Below are positions 11,887-22,401 of a stretch of DNA of 64,000 nucleotides, in pieces; the first letter of the stretch is position 1, and each line of letters starts with the position of its first letter. A model generated the notes under the pieces. The model was not told the origin of the DNA, made no database searches, and was given only the letters and a program-made list of their open reading frames with translations. This DNA comes from Diadophis punctatus similis (Eukaryota > Chordata > Lepidosauria > Squamata > Dipsadidae): NCBI GenBank assembly GCA_023053685.1, contig JALIGW010000032.1, positions 6,143,720-6,207,719 of the forward strand, given 5' to 3'. Position numbers and translations under genes: made by a program.

Positions 11887-12035
11887 AAGAATAGTTTATT
11901 AGTCCAAAAGTTAGCAGATGCAATAGAACCCCGATCCCTTGAACCCAGAAGTGCCAAGAGTGAGAAGGTTACCTAGATCTTAAGTTGACCAAAGAGACTT
12001 TGACTTTCTGCACGCACCAAATAAATTGGTGAGAC

Positions 12036-12187
12036 CCAGCTTAGTTTAGTGGTTAAGGCACCAGGCTAGAAACCAGGCGGCTTTGAGTTCTAGTCCTGAC
12101 TTAGGTATGAAAGCCAGCTGGGTGAATTGGAGCCAGTCCCTCTCGGCCGACCCAGCTCACTTCACAGGGTTGTTGTGGTGGGGAAAA
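12036..12187 (+). mobile_element. tRNA-derived SINE
   Basis: An A-box-like TTTAGTGGTTAAGGCACCAG and a B-box-like TTTGAGTTCTAGTCC are spaced as in a tRNA promoter. The body ends in the squamate-type CTTCACAGGGTTGTTGTGG. Likely Pol III transcribed in origin. Confidence 0.7.
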
Positions 12188-12188
12188 G

Positions 12189-12412
12189 ACAGGCAGTCCT
12201 TGACTTACGACCACAACTCAGCCCAAAATGTCTATTGCTAAGCGAGACTTGTTAAGTTCATTTCCCCGCATTTTGTGACCTTTCCTGCCACAGTTGTTAA
12301 GCAAATCACTGCAGTCGTTAAGTTAGTAACACCATTGTCAAATGAATCCGGCTTGCCCCTTGACTTTGCTTGTCAGAAGGTCGCAAAAGGGGATCACGTG
12401 ACCCCGGGAAAT
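12189..12412 (+). mobile_element. 5' half of a TA-MITE
   Basis: Begins ACAGGCAGTCCTTGACTTAC and stops after GGGATCACGTGACCCC, lacking the right TIR. Confidence 0.7.
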
Positions 12413-12738
12413 AGACCTATTGATGCAACCTAAGTTCTCATTCCAACCCATTGATGGGTACATGACCAAGTCTGTGTAATCGTCTTCTATCCCTCCCTTG
12501 CGTTGAACCGCTTCCTTCCTGCAAAGTCCCCTGGCAAGAGCAGTGTCTGGCGCTTTCCTCCTGGCAGCCGACGACACGAAGGGAAACGACGCGCTCCCTC
12601 CCCTTACACCATGCAGCCTTTTCCCCATCGCTGCAATTTCCTTCCCAGGGCATCCATCACTGTGCTGACAGAATTGCACAAATGGGGGTGGTTGTTCCTT
12701 CCTCTTTGTTTGACTGACAACAAAGATTGGAATGAATG
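12413..12738. other. Unassigned sequence
   Basis: No supported gene; the long minus-strand frame over it owes its length to the adjacent purine repeat. Confidence 0.35.
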
Positions 12739-13175
12739 GCAGGGAAGAGAAGAGAAGAAAAGGAAGGGAAGGGAAGGGAAGAGAGAGAAGAGAGAAAAGA
12801 AAAGAGAAAGGATAAAAGAGATGGGAAGGGAAGGGAAAAGAGAAGAGAAGAGAGAAGAGAGAAAAGAAAAGAGAAAGGATAAAAGAGAGATGGGAAGGGA
12901 AGGGAAGGGAAGGGAAGGGAAAAGAGAAAAGAGGGAAGGGAAGGGAAGGGAAGTAGAGAGAGGAGGTGAAGGGAAGAGGAGAGGAGAAGAGAAGAGAAGA
13001 GAAAAAAGGCAGGCAGAGAGAGAAAGAGAAAGAAAGAAAGAGAGAGAAAGAGAAAGAAAAAGAAAAAAGAAAAAAGAAAAAAGGAAAAAGGAAAAAAAAG
13101 AAAAAAGAAAAAGAAAAGAAAAAGAAAAAGAAAAAAGAAAAGAAAAAAAGAGAGGAAAGAAAAGAAAAAAACAAA
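12739..13175. repeat. Purine-strand satellite-like array
   Basis: About 435 bp of nearly pure A/G built from GGGAA, GAGAAGAGAGAA and AAAAAG units, including a larger repeated block (near 12780 and 12840). The 200-450 residue Phe/Leu/Ser or Lys/Glu frames are repeat translations. A mirror-like polypurine tract of this length can form triplex DNA. Confidence 0.9.
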
Positions 13176-13577
13176 TACGCTCTTTTCCAGCCAGGTAACT
13201 GATGTGGCAACTTTCCATCCCCTGCTGTCCTTTGGTCTCTTGAGAACAGAGAGGTTGACCGATTGGCCGGCATCTGCTGCCAGCCAGAGAGGCAGGGAAG
13301 GGATCTCTGGGAGTCCGGCCGATGCCTCGGCTGCCCCCGCTGTCCTCCCAGGGCTGCTAGGTAGCGAAGGGCCAGCTTCCAAGGGACCAAGAGCCTGCTG
13401 ACTCCGGCTTGTCCTGCTTCTCCCTGAGGGGGCATCAAACGCCCCTTTGGGGAAGGCTGGCAGAGTCCTGCGGTTGCCAGCCAGGCAGCACTGCCCTTGC
13501 CCAGGATGCCCTTCTCTATTTCTGCACCAATCTCGCCCGGCTGCAAGGCAGGTTTGATTTCTTCAAACCGGTTCCTG
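13176..13577. other. Unassigned sequence
   Basis: GC-moderate sequence without repeat signature; no splice-supported exon identified. Confidence 0.35.
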
Positions 13578-13628
13578 TTTGTTTGCTTGTTTGTTTGTTT
13601 GTTTGTTTGTTTGTTTGTTTGTTTTTTA
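13578..13628. repeat. (GTTT)n microsatellite, tail of the adjacent L2
   Basis: Twelve GTTT units directly follow the L2 3' terminus (minus strand AAAC tail), so the array most likely grew from the LINE tail. Confidence 0.9.
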
Positions 13629-14540
13629 TTGTATTTGTATGCCGCCCCACTCCCGAAGTACTGTGGGTGGCTAACAACAATTTGCAAATGCAAAAATATA
13701 AAAACAATTTAAAAGCAGATAAAAAGAACAAATTTAAAAACTCATACATACTCTCTCATGGCCGGATCTCTCCAATTATAACTGTGAGATCAACGGCCTT
13801 CAACCTGCCGGAAGAGCCAGGTCTTGGTTGCTTTTCGGAAGGCCAATAGGGTAGGGATGGTCCGGATCTCCAGAGGTAGCTGGTTCCTCCCCCGTGGGCC
13901 TGCCAGCTGACATTGTTTAGCTAACGGGACCTGGAGGAGACCAGCTCTGTGGGATCTCACCGGTCGTTGGGAGTTGTGCGGCAGAAGGCGGTCTCGCAGA
14001 TAGCCTGGTCCTAGGCCATGTAGGGCTTTAAAGGTGATAATCAACACCTTGAATTGTGTCCGGAGACCAATAGGAAGCCAGTGCAGCTCGCGGAGAATAG
14101 GTGTAGTGTGGGTGTACCTAGGCGCACCCACAACAGCTCGAGCGGCTGCATTCTGGATCAACTGTAGTCTCCGAACACTCTTCAGGGGTAGCCCCATGTA
14201 GAGCGCATTGCAATAGTCTAAACGTGAGGTGACAAGGGCATGAGTGACTGTGAGGAGAGCCTTGCGATCCAAGTAGAGTCGTAATTGGTGCACCAGACGG
14301 ACTTGTGCAAAGTCTCTGTGGAGTGGGCGGCATACAAATGCAACTAATAATAAATAAATAATAAATAAAGGTCCCCCTAGCCACAGCTGTCAAATGATGC
14401 TCCGATTTAAGCTGTGGGTCTAGGAGGACACCCAAATTACGAACCCGTTCTGAGGGGGACAATTTCTCCCCCCCAAAACCCAAGGATGGACAGTTGACGT
14501 AGTCCTTAGGAGGCAATATCCACAGCCATTCGGTCTTGTC
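13629..14540 (-). mobile_element. L2-type LINE 3' fragment with nested L2 tail
   Basis: A minus-strand frame (13790-14293) gives the RT C-terminus, including NALYMGLPLKSVRRLQLIQN and ending FRKATKTWLFRQVEGR, homologous to the copy at 5519-7240. The coding part is split at about 14312-14371 by a short GGCGGCATACAAATGC-type L2 3' end with an (AATA) tail, flanked by AAAG repeats. Confidence 0.85.
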
Positions 14541-14984
14541 AGAGACTGTTCTCTGCTGTGAGGCAGCCAAAGAGAAAACGTGGCCTGCAAGTGACTTTTC
14601 CGTGAACCTACTTGCCTGGGCAATGCCCCTCCCTGGCATGAATCAGGGTTACTCACTGCGCTTTTTTTCCTGGGGGGGGGGAGCTTTGGTTTCAGGGAAA
14701 ACTAGTGCCTGAAAGGAGAAGGGAAAGACAAGATCTCCCTCCCTGGGGCTTGGCTGGAAAGTCTTGGTGCTTGTTGGCACAGGACAGACTTGCCCTGTCC
14801 CTTACCTGGCCAGGTTGCCATAGTCTCTTCTGCTTTCCTGAGCAGGTGGAGAACTTGGCCTCACAGCAGGTCGAGTGAGGCAATTTCAGCTCCATGGCAG
14901 CTTCTGCACAAAATACTCAACCGGATCTTTTAATAGAACTGGACACCACAACGTATCAATCAACCAATCAACCAATCAATCAGA
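14541..14984. other. Unassigned sequence with a short (AATC)n run
   Basis: Short ATCAACCAATCAACC repeats occur near 14957; otherwise nothing recognised. Confidence 0.35.
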
Positions 14985-15225
14985 ATAGAGCTGGAAGGGA
15001 CCTTGGAGGTCTTCTAGTCCAACCATCTGCTCAGGCAGGAGACTCTATACTATTTCAGACAGGTGGCTGTCTAGTCTCTTCTTAAAAGCCTCCAGTGATG
15101 GAGAAACCACAACTTCTGGAGGAAAGCCCTTCCACTGATTACCGGTAATTAACAGAGTAACAGAATAACAGAGTTGGAAGGGACCTTGGAGGTCTTCTAG
15201 TCCAACCCCCTGCTCAAGCAGGAGA

Positions 15226-15622
15226 CTCTATACCCGTGATGGCGAACCTATGGCATGGGTGCCACAAGTGGCACGCGGAGCCATATCGGTGGGCACGCGA
15301 GCTCAGGTCCGGCGTGCATGTGCGCGCCGGCCGGCTGATTTTCAGGCCTTCTGGGCCCACTGGGAGTCAGGAAACAGGCTGTTTCCAGCCTCCAGAGGGG
15401 GTGGGGAAGGCCGTTTTCGCCCTCCCCAGGCTCCTAGAAAGACTCTAAAGCCTGGAGAGAGCAAAAAATGGACGTGCCATTGCATGCTGGGAGTGGGGGG
15501 GTCATGCGCGCATGCGCGGGGGTGCATGGAATTATGGGTGTGGGCACACACACACGTGATCCCCCGCATCCCCCCCTTTTTGGCACGCGAACCAAAAAAG
15601 GTTCGCCATCACTGCTCTATAC
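15226..15622. mobile_element. hAT MITE, GATGGCGAACCT family, perfect TSD
   Basis: Element 15234-15614 (381 bp): CCGTGATGGCGAACCTATGG at the left and GGTTCGCCATCACTG at the right, flanked by CTCTATAC at 15226-15233 and 15615-15622. The middle is CpG-rich with GCGCATGCGC-like palindromes. No coding capacity. Confidence 0.92.
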
Positions 15623-15893
15623 TATGTCAGACAAATGGTTGTCCAGTCTCTTCTAAAAAGCCTCCAGTGATGAAGCACCCACGACTTCTGGAGGCAAGCT
15701 GTTCCACTGGTTAATTCTTCTCACTCTTAGGAAATTTCTCCTTAATTCCAAGTTGCTTCTCTCCATGATTGATTTCAATCCATTGCTTCTTGTCCTGCCC
15801 TCAGGGGCTTTGGAGAAGACCCCTCTTCTTTGTGGCAGCCCCTCAAATATTAGAACACTGCTATCATGTCTCCCCTGATCCTTCTTTTCATTA

Positions 15894-16338
15894 AACTAGA
15901 CCAGTGATGGCGAACCTTTTTTTCCTCAGGTGCCGAAAGCGCGTGCGCGCACACTATCGCACACGCGTGAGTGCCCACACCCATAATTCAATGTCTGGGG
16001 AGGGCGAAAATGGCTCCCCCCCGGAGGCCCTCTGGAGGCCAGAAATGGCCCGTTTCCTGACTCCCGGTGGTCCCAGTATGCCCATTTTTCGCCCTCCCCA
16101 GGCTCCAGAGGCTTCCCTAGAGCCTAGGGAGAGCGAAAATGCCCTCCCCCACCTCCCTGGAGGCCCTCCAGAAGCTGAAAACACCCTCCCAGAGCCTCCC
16201 CGTGAGCCGAAAATCAGCTGGCCAGTGCACACATGCGCACTGGAACTAAGGTAGGGCAACTGCTTGAGTGCCGGCAGATATGGCTCCGCGTGCCACCTGT
16301 GGCACGCGTGCCATAGGTTCGCCATCACTGAACTAGAC
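15894..16338. mobile_element. hAT MITE, GATGGCGAACCT family, perfect TSD
   Basis: Element 15902-16330 (429 bp), CAGTGATGGCGAACCTTT to GGTTCGCCATCACTG, flanked by AACTAGAC on both sides (15894-15901, 16331-16338). It is inserted in a CR1, like the two sister copies. Confidence 0.92.
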
Positions 16339-16619
16339 ATACCCAGTTCCTGCAACCGTTCTTCATATGTTTTAGCCTCCAGTCCCCTAATCCTCTTTGT
16401 TGCTCTTCTCTGCACTCTTTCCAGAGTCCCCGCATCTTTTTTACATCGTGGCGACCAAAACTGGATGCTGTATTCCAAGTATGGCCTTACCAAGGCTTTA
16501 TAGAGTGGAATTAACACTTCACGTGATCTTGATTATGCCGCCTAGGATTGTATTGGCTTTTTTGGCAGCTGCAGCACACTTCTGGCCCCTCTTTAAATGG
16601 AAGGATTGTGAGATCCCTG

Positions 16620-16745
16620 ATGCTCTCTGAGCTTGGTTTTCTTGCAGACATTTCATGACCTAACTAGGGAACATCATCAGTATCTAAAGTTGGTTCTATG
16701 CCAATTATTTCGCTTATGGTCTCATTTCTGATTTTATCTCTTCTT
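16620..16745. repeat. Dispersed repeat with TTTTCTTGCAGACATTTCAT box
   Basis: GAGCTTGGTTTTCTTGCAGA, CATTTCATGACC and AACATCATCAG recur near 39045, 39215, 43020, 43165 and 49105. The family is unknown to me; the order of boxes is conserved across copies. Confidence 0.55.
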
Positions 16746-17208
16746 GGTCACCCCGGCAGCTTTCCTGAAGCACCACATTTTCCAGAGGCTGCCCAGATGT
16801 TGGCCTTGCTTGGGGCATGACATGCCTGCCCTTGGAGGTGCCCAGGACTAGGAAGTGCCCCCTCAGTGCCAGGCCTTAGGACGGCCCTTGGAGTCTGATC
16901 CATCCCCTCTGAGTTTTGCTTCAGGGGGGGAGGCTTTAGGGCCACCCCCAAAGTAGTTGGGAGCAGCTGGTTTCTGCTAGGAGACTCTCTGGAGACACAT
17001 GAATGCGAATCTGGCAAGCTGGTTTTCCTTTGTTTGATTTTAACTGAGTTTGTTATCCTCGTAGCTGTCAGGCCATGCATCTTGTCCATAAGAGACAGGC
17101 CATAACTCAAGAGCAGCCTGACCCAAAGGGGCTGTCGGAGAAGAGGCTGAGTTGAACGGTCTGGTCTCTGGCCAGGCCCACCTCAGGTCTGCCTTCCCGA
17201 GATTGAGA
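16746..17208. other. Unassigned sequence
   Basis: No gene or repeat recognised. Confidence 0.35.
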
Positions 17209-17268
17209 ATCATGGAATCCCAGGGCTGGAAGGGACCTTGGAGGCTCTATAGTCCAACCCCTGTAAAG
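17209..17268 (-). mobile_element. CR1 3' tail (antisense)
   Basis: GGGCTGGAAGGGACCTTGGA followed by TATAGTCCAACCCC. Confidence 0.7.
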
Positions 17269-17755
17269 TGCGTTTAGTGACCATTCACAATTACAATGGC
17301 TGAAAAAGTGACATGATTATTTTTCACACTTACGACCATTGCAGCATCCCCATAGCCATGTGATCAAAATCAGGATGCTTAGCAACTGACCCACATTTAT
17401 GACGGTTTTGCGACCTTCTGGCAAGCAAAGCAGCAGTGGGTTGCTCCTGGTTCGGCCCAGTTCTGCGAACCGGTAGCAGCAGCGGTGGGAGGCTCCGCCC
17501 ACCTGCCCGGGATGCTTCTGCGCATGCGTGCGCACCAGTAGCAACGGGATTTAGAACCCACTACTGAAGCAAAGTGAATGGAGAAGCCAGATTCACTTAA
17601 CAACCGTGTTACTAACATAACAGCTACAGTGATTCATTTAACATCTGTAGTAAGAAAGGTCATAAAATGGGGCAAAACTCACTTAACAAGTGTCTCGCTT
17701 AGCAACAGAAATGGTTGGGCTCAATTGTGATCGTAACTTGAGGTCTACCTGTGGT
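17269..17755 (-). mobile_element. TA-MITE interrupted by a hAT insertion
   Basis: The left part (17269-17430) and right part (17567-17755) form one MITE copy; the hAT element at 17431-17566 sits between them at AAGCAAAG. The first TIR bases of the MITE are lost. Confidence 0.85.
17423..17574. mobile_element. 136-bp hAT MITE with perfect 8-bp TSD
   Basis: Element 17431-17566: CAGCAGTGGGTTGCTCC at the left, TTTAGAACCCACTACTG at the right, AAGCAAAG at both flanks. The interior has AACCGGTAGCAGCAG and GCGCATGCGTGCGC boxes. Same family as 25911-26262, 43747-44097 and 44201-44414. The nesting shows it is younger than the host MITE. Confidence 0.93.
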
Positions 17756-17794
17756 TCCTCTGCTCTTGTGAAGCCCAGCAAGCAAGTCTGACTT

Positions 17795-18140
17795 TCTTCT
17801 GTTAATCTCATATCACAGATTGGAGGATAATCTGGTCATTTGGGCTGCCCCAAAGAAGAGGGAGTCCACCTATCCTCCAAAGCACCAGAAGGCAGGACAA
17901 GAAACAACGGATGGAAACTAACCAAGGAGAGAAGCAACCTGGAATTAAGGAGAAACTTCCTAACAGTGAGGACAATGAACCAACGGAACAGCTTGCCACC
18001 AGAAATCGTGAGCGCTCCATCACTGGAGGTTTTGAAGAAGAGACTGGACCATCATCTGTCTGGAATGATAGAGGGTCTCCTGCTTGAGCAGGGGGCTGGA
18101 CTAGAAGACCTCCCAGTGTCCATTCCAGTTCTATTCTGAT
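17795..18140 (+). mobile_element. CR1 3' fragment
   Basis: AAGGAGAGAAGCAACCTGGA, GAGGACAATGAACCAACGGA and the tail GAGCAGGGGGCTGGACTAGA are in order. Frame broken. Confidence 0.85.
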
Positions 18141-18717
18141 TCTGAATTTCCCCCCAAAGTGCCACATCTCCTGTTCTCATTTTCCAGGCCTTTCTGAAAG
18201 CCTGGCCATCTGCTTCTTCTGCTCTTCTGCTTGCCCAGATGGCCAATCCCCGGTTCCATTTTCCTTTCTCCTGGTTTTCATTCCTACCCAAAGGCTTTCA
18301 ACGGGGTTTCCATGCTCCGACTCCTGAATTGCTGCACAAGCGTTTTGTTAAAATGTACCCTGGCTCTTCCTGTTGCCTATTTCTTTGGAATAAGCATCAG
18401 TCTTCCAGTGCGGTGGCATCAGGTTCAGCCATGCCTCGTATCGCCTTGTATGGGTCGTCCTGACCAAAGAGGGCTTCTTCTTCTGCACGTTTGTCTTCCA
18501 TGCTCTGCGCATTGCTGTAGGAACATCTGAGGTCTTGACTGCCACCTGCTTGTGTCCGTCCTGGGCTCTTCATCCCCACCCCCGAGGTTCTGTTTTCTTG
18601 GCCCAGATGCTTCCTTGCTGCCATGGGGCAGCAAGATTCGTTTCTCTCGCCATGTACATGTACACATCCGAACTAGACTGTGTTTTTTCTCTGTGTCATA
18701 GAATATAGGTAGGTATA
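18141..18717. other. Unassigned sequence
   Basis: No supported gene or repeat. Confidence 0.35.
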
Positions 18718-19720
18718 TACCGTATTTTTCGGAGTATAAGACGCACCAGAGTATAAGATGCACCTTAGTTTTGGGGGAGGAAAACAAGGAAAAAAGGCCT
18801 CTGCCTCCCAGCAATTTGCCAAACAGCAAACAGCAAACAGTACAGATGATATACACTGCTGTGTATTTCTGTGCATGTGTGCCTGACCCATAGAAATAGC
18901 AGAGAATTGGAGAAATGTACATTTATGGCAGTATATTAATCCCAGAAAGTTTTCTTAAATGTAATCACACTAACTCTTCCCAATTATTTAAATAGATCTA
19001 CTCCAAACATGACTAAGTCAGGGTTTCTCAGCTGCCTTCATTTAATACTAATACTTAATACTAATGCTTAATATTAAAACAGGACATTTCAGATTATACT
19101 TTTACAGATCTTTAAAATTGATGTGGCTTTCTGGAAGTTTTCTCTGCTATTTAAAAGAAGATACAATAGCACTGGGCCTCTTCAGAGCAAGCATTTATTT
19201 TAAAAAGCTTCTTCATTTTGTTAAGTTGTCTAGAACAATAATAAAGCAGTCTTTAAAAAATAAGTCTAATAATTTGAACACTCTACAAACATTTAACAAA
19301 ATAACATATTAACAGAATCTGCCTCTACCTAGGATAGAACTCACAACCTCCTGATTGTGAGGCAAGAGCTCTAGCTCTGAGCCATAGCAGCTATAGCTTG
19401 CCTTCTTTCAATTTCAGCAGTCTAATATTGCCAGCAGTTTATCTCCCAGCAATTTGTCACATTACAGCCACCGTAGTTAGTTTCATTTTACCACGTGGCT
19501 TGTAAGCCTCAGTCAGCTGGAGGTCGGGAGGCAGATCATCTCTTCTTGTGCTCTTCTTGTGCTTTGCCCTGTTTGCTGCAAACAGGTAAATTGCTGGAAG
19601 ACAGAGGCCAAAGGGTGAGGGTGGCTGGGTGGGGCTACATTCGGTGTATAAGACGCACCCAAGTTTTCACCCTCTTTTTGAGGGTAAAAAGGTGCGTCTT
19701 ATACTCCGAAAAATACGGTA
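18718..19720. mobile_element. TIR element, CCGTATTTTTCGGAG family, TA TSD
   Basis: Element 18720-19718: CCGTATTTTTCGGAGTATAA at one end, TTATACTCCGAAAAATACGG at the other, TA on both sides. About 1 kb, no transposase. An embedded antisense tRNA-like segment occurs at 19310-19402. The second copy at 50773-53328 independently confirms the boundaries. Confidence 0.85.
19310..19402 (-). mobile_element. tRNA-like SINE head
   Basis: On the minus strand, TATGGCTCAGAGCTAGAG resembles an A box and GGTTGTGAGTTCTATCC a B box, about 35 bp apart. It lies inside the TIR element. Confidence 0.5.
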
Positions 19721-19727
19721 GATAACT

Positions 19728-19816
19728 TTGTATGTATGTATGTATGTAGTCATCCATCCATCCATCCATCCATCCATCCATCCATTCATTCCTTCATTCA
19801 TTCATTCATTCATTCG
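19728..19816. repeat. (TATG)/(CCAT)/(CATT) microsatellite
   Basis: Three short tetranucleotide blocks in series. Confidence 0.9.
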
Positions 19817-20640
19817 ACTGCCGTGGAATAAGCCTTGCTACAAAGCTCAAAGTCTACCAAGCAGTAGTGCTAACTACCCTCATGTATGCCAGTGAGACTT
19901 GGGACTGTATACAGGAGGCATGCTAGGCAATTGAACCACTTCCACATGACCTGCCTCCGTAGAATTCTGAGGATCCGGTGGCAGGACAAGGTGCCAGACA
20001 CAGAAGTCCTCTCCAGAGCTTCAATTCCCACCCTGCTGATGGCAGGCCACGTTGCAAGGATGCCAGACCATCGCATCCCCAAACAGCTCCTCTATGGTGA
20101 GCTGTCTCAAGGAAAGCGATCGCACGGGGGACAAAGGAAGCGATACAAAGACTCGTTGGAAGCCTCCTTCAAGTCCCTCGATATCGACACCACCTCCTGG
20201 GAAACCCTGGCACAAGATCGATCAACATGGCGCATGCTGATCCACCGAGGCTGCCAAATATCTGAGGACAGAAGAACAATCATAGCAGAAGAGAAGCGAG
20301 CACTCCGCAAAGCCAGAGCTGCAAATGCTGCGACAATGGTGCCCACACATGTCTGCCCAACATGTGGCAGAACATTTCGTGCCCGTATAGGCCTCACCAG
20401 TCACCTGCGGACACATCGTAAACAACCCACAACCTGATAGATGTCAAGGTCCTCTTCAAACACGATGGACAAATATCATTTATTTTGTCATGTTTAGGTA
20501 GTGTATATTGGAGGTGGTGACCCTTTGAGAGCTGTAGGGAACGAAATTTCATTTTAATGTATTAATGTACATTCAAAGTGACAATAAACTTATTATTACG
20601 TTCCGTTCTGTTCTGTTCTATTATTGTGTGTTGGCTGCAG
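19817..20640 (+). mobile_element. Non-LTR retrotransposon 3' part with C2H2 finger
   Basis: The frame reads KVYQAVVLTTLMYASETW, shifts by one base near 19900, then continues to 20437. MAGHVARMPDHRIPKQLLYG and the basic block after it are typical of LINE ORF2 C-termini. The end is a CCHH finger, VCPTCGRTFRARIGL ... HLRTH, at about residues 158-178. The 3' UTR ends GAACGAAATTTCATTTTAAT and ACAATAAA. Clade not resolved. Not a host zinc-finger gene. Confidence 0.75.
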
Positions 20641-20652
20641 AGTGATTAGAGA

Positions 20653-21045
20653 CAGGTAGTCCTCGGTTTATTATCACAACTGAGACCAAAATTTCTGTTG
20701 CTAAGCAAGAAAGTTGTTATGTGAATTTCCCCCATTTTACAACCTTTCTTGTCACATTTGTTATATGAATCCCTACAGTTGTTAAGTGAGTCACATGGTT
20801 GTTAAGTGAATCCGGCTTCCCCATTGACTTTGCTTGTCAGAAGGTCACAAAAATTGATCACGTGACCCCAGGACACTGCAACCGTCATAAGTACAAGTCA
20901 GTTACCAAGCATCCAAATTTTGATCACGTGGCCATGGGAATGCTGCAACGGTTGTTAAGTGTGAAAAACAGTCACGAGTCACTTCTTTCACTCACGTTGT
21001 AACTTTGGTCACTAAATGAACTGTCGTAAGTCGAGGACTGCCTGT
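20653..21045 (+). mobile_element. Full-length TA-MITE
   Basis: GACAGGTAGTCCTCGGTTTA to GTAAGTCGAGGACTGCCTGT, with the two CACGTG boxes. Confidence 0.8.
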
Positions 21046-22257
21046 AGTGAGGAAGTCTGTGGCACTATTGTTTGTTATGATTGTATGAACTAACTGGAAG
21101 GGATGTTAGGATTTTATGCACGGTATTGCTGTTTATTTTGGCCCAAGGCCCATTAAGCTCTATTATGCCTGCAATCCACTTCGATCTGCATGGCTGGAGT
21201 GCCACAAAGTACCCCTAATAAATGAACAAAGGCGAAAACGGTGTTGAATTCATGACAAACGTGCCTCAACCTGTGACCCCGGCTGCTTGCTGAGCAAAAT
21301 TTCCTCTTTCATCCCCCAATTTGGCTGAAGAGGAGAATTCCAGTTGCGCAATCACACCGATCTCTTTCCCAGACAGATCCCCAGATTAGCTGCCTCTCGA
21401 AATGACATTTAACATCTTGTTCCTTTTTTTAAATGAACCCCAGCAAAAGAGGGTATCGTTTTCCTCCTCGGCCCCTTCACTCCGGCTCAAGTGTCTTGAC
21501 AGCACGCCAGATCGGTGTCTACAAACAAGACACAACGGTTGTGTACAGGGCATCGCAGATGTGCAGGGGTTGCAGGTGGAAGGCAGAACCTTTTAGGCAC
21601 GCTTGAGTGCAAGTCAGCGAGCGTGGAAGTCGTCTCGGTTACACCAGGATTAGGCAACAAAGTGGAAGGGCACCCAGGAAGGTTGCAAACTCTAATAAGT
21701 GTAGAAGGGATACAAAGTTACTCCTCCTCCTCCTCCTCCTTATCTTCTTCTTCTTTCTCTCCCGGGGCACTGTGGGATGGACCGATGGGCAAAAGGTGGA
21801 GTGTGGGGAGAAGGGCTGGCTGGAATATCCATGCCTTTAGGGAACAGCCCCCCCCCCATAAGCATCCCATACACCAAAGGCTGTCTAAGAGTCCATCAGA
21901 GCCCCCCCCCCTTTTTCTCAGCTGCTGAGGGGCGAGGTTGAATGCATGATCTCTGGATTGCCCAGTGTTGTGTCACTCACTGTCGCTGCTGTGATAGAGG
22001 GGGGGGGAGGCAGAAAGGGCTGCAAACTAAAATCAGTGTCAATGCCCCTCCCAGGAAAAAGCGCAGAGCTGCTGCGAATGCCATTTGTTCCCCTTTAAAG
22101 GATCCACTTTTTTAAAAAAAGAATTTGGGAGAGATCCACACAGCATCCATCATCCATGAAGGGACCAGTGAGGCTTCTGGCCAGGGTTCCTGACCTCAGG
22201 CAGCGTTTGTTGTCATCCAGGCTGCCAACCGCCCGGAGCGAGAATTAATCCGAGCAA
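21046..22257. other. Unassigned sequence
   Basis: Contains a short (TCC)n/(TTC)n run near 21720 and several poly-C or poly-G runs. No exon or repeat ends found. Confidence 0.35.
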
Positions 22258-22286
22258 GGGTGTGTGTGTGTGTGTGTGTGTGTGTT
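22258..22286. repeat. (TG)n microsatellite
   Basis: About 14 uninterrupted TG units. Confidence 0.95.
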
Positions 22287-22401
22287 TGCATATCTACAGC
22301 TGCCCGTCTCTGGGGCAAAATAATTTGACAGCAGGTGAAAGGAAAGGGGGAAACGAGAGCAGCCGGCACTTCTGGCCACAGAAAGAAAACAATACATACC
22401 A

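Larger units (their letters stand above)
14985..16600 (-). mobile_element. Antisense CR1 copies carrying two hAT insertions
   Basis: Two CR1 3' ends follow each other (14985-15145 and from 15165), each with CTGGAAGGGACCTTGGAGGT and TCTAGTCCAACC. The second continues through 15623-15893 and 16339-16600, where coding-region complement (GTGGCGACCAAAACTGGATG) is visible. Two short hAT elements with 8-bp duplications interrupt it. Confidence 0.85.

Noticed and set aside
12338..13693. 451-residue minus-strand frame and 231-residue Lys/Glu frame
   Set aside because: The length comes from the purine repeat at 12739-13175 and the GTTT array; ends fall in a MITE and an L2 tail.
19886..20437. A host C2H2 zinc-finger gene
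   Set aside because: Upstream residues match LINE ORF2 C-terminal motifs, the frame is shifted, and it has a LINE-like 3' UTR.
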